DNA of 10,630 nucleotides, from the NCBI GenBank assembly GCA_003645825.1, contig QNCQ01000040.1, positions 1 through 10,630 of the forward strand, in the 5' to 3' direction. This document shows positions 7,159 to 10,630 of the stretch, one piece after another. The notes under the pieces are model-generated. The model was not told the origin of the DNA, searched no databases, and worked only from the letters and a program-made list of their open reading frames with translations. The position numbers and the translations under genes were made by a program. The stretch's first letter is position 1. Every line of letters starts with the position of its first letter. The stretch comes from Fidelibacterota bacterium (GTDB lineage: Bacteria > Fidelibacterota > UBA2242 > B5-G15).

Positions 7159-8276
7159 TAAGGGAATATAGAGAATTGCTAAACGATAAAAGACGGGTAA
7201 TTGCCTTCAGGAAAGCAATACAGGAGTTGACCAACCGCGATACCACCATTGCGGAGATCGGCACTGCTCTGGGTACATACGCTTTTTTTGCCGCAATGGC
7301 AGGAGCAAAAAAGGTCTACGCTATCGAAGAAAAGGATATTATAGAAGTTGCCAAAGTAATAGCAAAAAGAAACAGCTTAGAGGACAGAATAGTCTTTATT
7401 AAAGGACATTCTACCAGTGTAGAGCTCCCAGAGAAAGCAGATTATATAATCATGGAAGATTACACGCCCATATTTCTCTATCCCGGATTAAAGGATGTGA
7501 TCCTTGATGCAAGAGAACGGTTTCTAAAAGCAGGGGGGAAATTTATCCCTGAACAAATTGACATTAAAATGGCAGCCTGTCAGTTTTTCTCTTTCCACAC
7601 TTCCTTAGACCTTTGGCGGAATACCAATGACATCCTCTACGACATCAACTGGGATCATACCACAGAGATGATATTCAACCAACCTCACTATGTGGAACAA
7701 GGAGTACCTGAAATATTAACAGAAGAGATCTTGATAAAATCAATTAAATTATCATCGGAAAACGACTTCATATTTTCCTTTGACAATGAAGTGGAAATAA
7801 AAAAAGACTCAATATTACATGGAATTGTAGGGTGGTGGGATTGTTTCTTTACTCCCACACAATATTTTACCAACTCCCCTAAAGAAAGTCCCTCAAGCTG
7901 GGGACAGATGTTTTTCCCCTTCAGGCATCCCGTCCAAGTCAGAGCCGGGGAGAAAGTTCACCTGTATCTCTACTCTATCGAATCAAAAAATACCGGAGAA
8001 ATTCACTTCAAATGGGGTATAGAAACCGAAAATAGTACCCAAGATTACAATACATTTAAGAGCGTTTTATTCAGTCTTGACCAACTCCAGAAAAATTTGC
8101 ACGCCGATCATCCACCCACACTATCTAAAAAGGGGGAAATTCTAAAAAATCTTCTAAACAATGTAAATGGGATAAACACCATTACCGACTTAAAAGATCT
8201 GGCATCCAAATCAGGTCTCACTCATTTCGAGATAAACCAGATATTCAAAACCATCTTCCCTTTTCTCCAGATTTAA
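7155..8276 (+). CDS. PRMT-like SAM-dependent methyltransferase with altered active site
   Basis: 373 residues. The order follows protein arginine methyltransferases: 'LLNDKRRVIAFRKAI' (8-22, compare ML.D..R...Y..AI), SAM motif I EIGTALG (34-40), 'AGAKKVYAIE' with acidic E58, post-I 'D.I.FIKG', then 'MEDYTPIFLYPG' (100-111) at the double-E loop, 'DARERFLKAGGKFIPEQ' (118-134), and a beta-barrel half with 'NSPKESPSSWGQMFF' (240-254) matching the 'SPE.PYTHWKQTVF' region. Gap-free alignment keeps the first Glu (E101) but puts Pro110 at the second, and THW becomes SSW (247-249). Arginine methylation is therefore doubtful, although SAM binding looks intact. A helical tail (about 320-373) is extra. 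The ATGA overlap with the kinase gene and a GGGGGA site (7143-7148) support the start. The substrate is unknown, plausibly shared with the neighbouring kinase. Confidence 0.85.
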   Translation: MIREYRELLNDKRRVIAFRKAIQELTNRDTTIAEIGTALGTYAFFAAMAGAKKVYAIEEKDIIEVAKVIAKRNSLEDRIVFIKGHSTSVELPEKADYIIMEDYTPIFLYPGLKDVILDARERFLKAGGKFIPEQIDIKMAACQFFSFHTSLDLWRNTNDILYDINWDHTTEMIFNQPHYVEQGVPEILTEEILIKSIKLSSENDFIFSFDNEVEIKKDSILHGIVGWWDCFFTPTQYFTNSPKESPSSWGQMFFPFRHPVQVRAGEKVHLYLYSIESKNTGEIHFKWGIETENSTQDYNTFKSVLFSLDQLQKNLHADHPPTLSKKGEILKNLLNNVNGINTITDLKDLASKSGLTHFEINQIFKTIFPFLQI

Positions 8277-8278
8277 CA

Positions 8279-9358
8279 ATGAAGTATGCAAAAATAATAT
8301 TCAACCTGATACAAAAAAAGCCAATCCAGCTGAGTAAACAGCAATGGCAAAACTTTATAGACTTCGCACGGGAAAATGAAATTCTGCCATTCATTTCATA
8401 TCTTCTCGAAAGAGCTAACATAAAAATACTAATACCTAACCTCGAAAGAGAGTTATATGTACTAAGGCAAACCGATATTCTCAGATCCAAAATTTTTAAG
8501 CGAGAGTTAACACAATTCATCAAACTAACTTCAAAATACAAACCCATAATTTTTAAAGGAGGAATCCATCTTCTAAATCCCTATTGGATGGATTATGATG
8601 GATACATTTCACAGGATATAGATTTACTCTTTCCAGTAAGGTACAAAGCTGAAATTTTAAATACTCCTGTTAGCAACTACCACATTATTGATCATTCGTA
8701 TGAAAGAGTAACTATACAAAATCATGAAAGAACTGTAACGATAGACCTTCATTTTTATCCTTTTCAGTCAAATAAGGATGAAAACGAAATAATTAAACTT
8801 CTTGTTAAAAACTCCAGCAAAGTAACCATTAATGAAATCAGGTTAGGAATACCAGATACAGTTTCCTGTCTTATATACCGAATTTTTCACATGTTTTTCC
8901 ATCACAACGATTTTCCACCACTCCCAATGAGAGACTTCCTCGACTTCTACTTTCTGCTCGGAACGATCAAACAACCAGAAACCATAAAGCAGCTTTATAC
9001 CTCTCTCAAACAAACTAAACTCCATACATTCTTCATTCACCTGTACCAGCTGATACCGGGAGAAACCCCACGGAAACTTGATGAGATACTAACAAGACCT
9101 TCCTCAAGTAAACTACTCTCATTACTTACACGAGAAAACTCGACACACTGGTTCTTACAATACCCCATCGCAAGAGCTATATTATGGCGCATGAGAAAAA
9201 TGGAAACACAAAGAAGCACCGAGTTCTTAAACCTAATACGCCATTCTCTCGTGGAAGAAACTGTAAGGCTTTACACGTCACCTATCTCTAGAATTTTCCA
9301 TATGTTAAAAACAGCCTTCCTAACGGTTTTGGGAGAAGGTCTCATAACGATTAAATAA
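8279..9358 (+). CDS. Nucleotidyltransferase-family protein (NTP_transf_5-like)
   Basis: 359 residues. It matches the uncharacterised NTP_transf_5 family: a helical N-terminus of about 85 residues, then 'PIIFKGGIHLL' (89-99, K93-G94), 'QDIDLLFP' with the metal-binding D113/D115 pair, and a third acidic strand 'TVTIDLHFYP' (152-161, D156, compare the usual 'E.HW'). A His-containing helix 'YRIFHMFFHHNDF' (200-212) and a Phe-rich helical C-terminus follow. The two Asp plus D156 would complete a polymerase-beta-type catalytic triad, so the enzyme may be active, transferring a nucleotide or a nucleotide-linked group. Such genes accompany HprK-like kinases in some lasso peptide clusters and in the HPr-rel-A context. 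It starts 2 bases after the methyltransferase stop with no Shine-Dalgarno, so translation is probably coupled. The usual Arg before DxD is replaced by Ser/Gln. The actual reaction is unknown. Confidence 0.82.
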   Translation: MKYAKIIFNLIQKKPIQLSKQQWQNFIDFARENEILPFISYLLERANIKILIPNLERELYVLRQTDILRSKIFKRELTQFIKLTSKYKPIIFKGGIHLLNPYWMDYDGYISQDIDLLFPVRYKAEILNTPVSNYHIIDHSYERVTIQNHERTVTIDLHFYPFQSNKDENEIIKLLVKNSSKVTINEIRLGIPDTVSCLIYRIFHMFFHHNDFPPLPMRDFLDFYFLLGTIKQPETIKQLYTSLKQTKLHTFFIHLYQLIPGETPRKLDEILTRPSSSKLLSLLTRENSTHWFLQYPIARAILWRMRKMETQRSTEFLNLIRHSLVEETVRLYTSPISRIFHMLKTAFLTVLGEGLITIK

Positions 9359-9385
9359 AAATAGATTTTTAGGAAACCTTTTATT

Positions 9386-9399
9386 GAATAAATTTATTC
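9386..9399. repeat. Perfect 14-base palindrome, possible operator
   Basis: GAATAAATTTATTC reads the same on both strands. It lies 76-63 bases before the ATG at 9462 and just upstream of the sigma-54-like motif. It is A/T-rich, so chance is a real possibility; a dimeric regulator site is the alternative. Confidence 0.4.
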
Positions 9400-9412
9400 C
9401 AAAATACAGTCG

Positions 9413-9428
9413 TGGGACTGAGGTGGCT
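9413..9428 (+). promoter_or_regulatory. Possible sigma-54 (-24/-12) promoter
   Basis: TGGGACTGAGGTGGCT has the GG-N10-GC spacing (GG 9414-9415, GC 9426-9427). Against TGGCACG-N4-TTGCW it matches 5 of 7 and 4 of 5 positions. It would start transcription at about 9439, leaving a short leader with a Shine-Dalgarno before ATG 9462. The motif overlaps a small hairpin. No clear sigma-70 alternative is seen. Confidence 0.35.
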
Positions 9429-9443
9429 GAAGCATATTTAAAT

Positions 9444-9449
9444 AGGGGA
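9444..9449 (+). promoter_or_regulatory. Shine-Dalgarno site for the glycosyltransferase gene
   Basis: AGGGGA lies 12 bases before ATG 9462, matching the spacing used by the Wzc-like gene. The ATG at 9449 is out of frame and opens only a 16-codon ORF. Confidence 0.55.
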
Positions 9450-9461
9450 TGAATATTCAAA

Positions 9462-10607
9462 ATGAAGATATGTCACTTCTTGATGTTTTATCCAGGTAAA
9501 CACAAACATGTCGCCCACGACGAAATGATTCTATTAGCTAAAAAAGGGCATCAAATAAAAGTTATATCTGTCTGGGGTGGTGAAAAAATATTAAATAAAT
9601 CCCTGCTATTCAAAATCATCTATTTAAAACAAAAAATATTCTGGACAAGCTTATTAAAGCTTCTCATTAAATACAAAAAAAAAGCAATATCCCATCTAAA
9701 AGATTCATTTAAATACTTAGGGAAAATAGACTCTCTCCGATTCGTATCGCAGTATGAGAAAATGGGGATAGAAAACTTTGACAGAATTCACGCACATTTT
9801 GCTTCTAACAATGCATTAAAAGCCTACCTTGCCTCCAGGTTTTATAACATCCCATTTTCTTGCACAGGACATGGCTCAGAATTAGTTCTTCACCCTTTAC
9901 CACAATTGAAAGAACTGATATTGCATTCAGAACCATTTATCACAATATCCAACTTCAACAAAAAATTTCTCTTAAAAAAATACCATATACCCGAGTACAA
10001 AATCGTTGTTAACTACTGTGGAGTTGATACTAATTATTTTACTCCACCCAAAAATAGAATTAACTCTAATTTTAATATCACCTCGGTCACAGCAATGAAA
10101 AAAATAAAAGGAGTCGAATATTTAATCGAAGCTTGCAAACTATTAGATAAAGAAGGAATCGATTTCAAATGCATGATCATTGGAGGGGGCAACCTTTTCG
10201 ATAAAATTAGAGATTTAATTACAATTAATAACCTCGATACAAAAATCAAATTACTGGGCCCAGTTGATCAGAGAGAAATAAAAAAAAGATTATCCGAAGC
10301 GTCTATATTTGTACTGCCAAGCTTATCGGAAGGAATTCCAATAGCCCTCATGGAAGCCATGGCAATGGAATTACCGGTAATAGCCACAAATATAACTGGA
10401 ATTCCAGAGTTAGTTTCCAATAATGTTGATGGAATATTAGTTGAACCTCGAAATCCTTTTGAACTTGCAGAAAAAATAAAATACCTTTATTACAATCCCG
10501 ATGTAAGAGAAAAACTTGGTAAAAATGCTCGGAAAAAAGTATGCGAGAAATTTAATCTCTATAAAAACACTGAAAAATTCGAAAAATTACTGTATAAGTA
10601 TTCATAA
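9462..10607 (+). CDS. GT4-family (GT-B) glycosyltransferase, WcaL-like
   Basis: 381 residues, a complete two-domain GT-B enzyme. The N-terminal domain opens with 'MKICHFLMFYPG', carries 'IHAHFASN' (109-116) and 'CTGHGSEL' (134-141), a layout like the colanic-acid transferase WcaL group. The linker 'VVNYCGVDTNYF' (182-193) leads to the C-terminal Glycos_transf_1 domain with 'GGGN', 'LLGPV', 'FVLPSLSEGIPIALMEAMAM' (283-302) and 'TGIPELV'. The EX7E donor-binding motif is intact (E290, E298). The usual Arg of the 'vgRl..KKG' motif is absent (Ala211 in 'VTAMKKIKG'), while the Lys is kept. It should act on the cytoplasmic face, adding one sugar from a nucleotide donor to the lipid-linked repeat unit; the sugar cannot be told. 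By eye the gene is more A/T-rich than the Wzc-like gene, hinting at a different origin. It has its own leader after a 103-base gap. Confidence 0.92.
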   Translation: MKICHFLMFYPGKHKHVAHDEMILLAKKGHQIKVISVWGGEKILNKSLLFKIIYLKQKIFWTSLLKLLIKYKKKAISHLKDSFKYLGKIDSLRFVSQYEKMGIENFDRIHAHFASNNALKAYLASRFYNIPFSCTGHGSELVLHPLPQLKELILHSEPFITISNFNKKFLLKKYHIPEYKIVVNYCGVDTNYFTPPKNRINSNFNITSVTAMKKIKGVEYLIEACKLLDKEGIDFKCMIIGGGNLFDKIRDLITINNLDTKIKLLGPVDQREIKKRLSEASIFVLPSLSEGIPIALMEAMAMELPVIATNITGIPELVSNNVDGILVEPRNPFELAEKIKYLYYNPDVREKLGKNARKKVCEKFNLYKNTEKFEKLLYKYS

Positions 10608-10630
10608 AATTTCATTCCCCAATACTCAAC

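Larger units (their letters stand above)
9359..9461 (+). other. Intergenic region before the glycosyltransferase gene
   Basis: The only real gap in the window (103 bases). It holds the palindrome and sigma-54-like motif listed separately, plus a small hairpin CAGTC-GTGG-GACTG (9407-9420). No strong G/C stem with a T-run is present, so no intrinsic terminator is evident after the nucleotidyltransferase gene and read-through is possible. Confidence 0.7.

Noticed and set aside
6047..9358. Complete lasso peptide cluster
   Set aside because: Only the PqqD-like, kinase and nucleotidyltransferase parts are present. No precursor, asparagine-synthase-like cyclase, transglutaminase-like protease or ABC exporter is in the window.
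9407..9420. Hairpin CAGTC-GTGG-GACTG as a terminator
   Set aside because: The stem is only 5 base pairs and no T-run follows.
9449..9499. 16-codon ORF beginning with ATG at 9449 as a leader peptide
   Set aside because: It overlaps the glycosyltransferase start in another frame, the purine-rich site would sit directly against the ATG, and it has no attenuator-like structure.

Overview
The window is one face of an exopolysaccharide locus from a diderm (Gram-negative-type) bacterium. Nine genes lie head to tail on the + strand. Eight are almost gapless (spacings of about -4 to +10 bases), and a ninth follows after a 103-base gap. I see no genes on the - strand, no RNA genes, no insertion sequences and no CRISPR array. 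No gene-free stretch exceeds about 105 bases. The DNA is A/T-rich with heavy use of ATA and AGA codons and has normal Shine-Dalgarno sites. An outer-membrane-type export protein next to a Wzc-type kinase implies an outer membrane. The phylum cannot be fixed from this window. By impression only, the gene style fits uncultured lineages such as Omnitrophota-like bacteria, and I hold that loosely.

Left part (1-6042), export and polymerisation. It starts with the 3' part of a polysaccharide export (OPX/Wza-like) protein built from two tandem copies of the export+SLBB module. Next is a very large Wzc-type tyrosine autokinase/chain-length regulator. It carries an unusual C-terminal extension: a third membrane helix, a Ser/Thr/Gln-rich linker and two SPOR-like repeats. 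A small unknown single-helix membrane protein follows, then an O-antigen ligase/Wzy-like polytopic protein. Together these look like a Wzy-dependent polysaccharide assembly and export machine.

Middle part (6047-9358), a tightly coupled four-gene cassette. It encodes a PqqD-like small protein, an HprK-related P-loop kinase, a protein-arginine-methyltransferase-like enzyme and an NTP_transf_5-type nucleotidyltransferase. ATGA overlaps or 2-4 base gaps link the genes. PqqD-like proteins present peptides to modifying enzymes in RiPP pathways. HprK-like kinases and NTP_transf_5 proteins accompany them in some lasso peptide clusters and in the 'HPr-rel-A' three-gene context found near exopolysaccharide/exosortase genes. 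Here the set includes a PRMT-like enzyme that lacks the second catalytic Glu and the THW His. No precursor peptide, cyclase or protease is visible, so the substrate is unknown. This cassette is the best candidate for an undescribed system.

Right part (9359-10630). A 103-base intergenic region holds a perfect 14-base palindrome and a sigma-54-like -24/-12 motif. It precedes a GT4-family glycosyltransferase that appears more A/T-rich than the rest and probably adds a sugar to the repeat unit.
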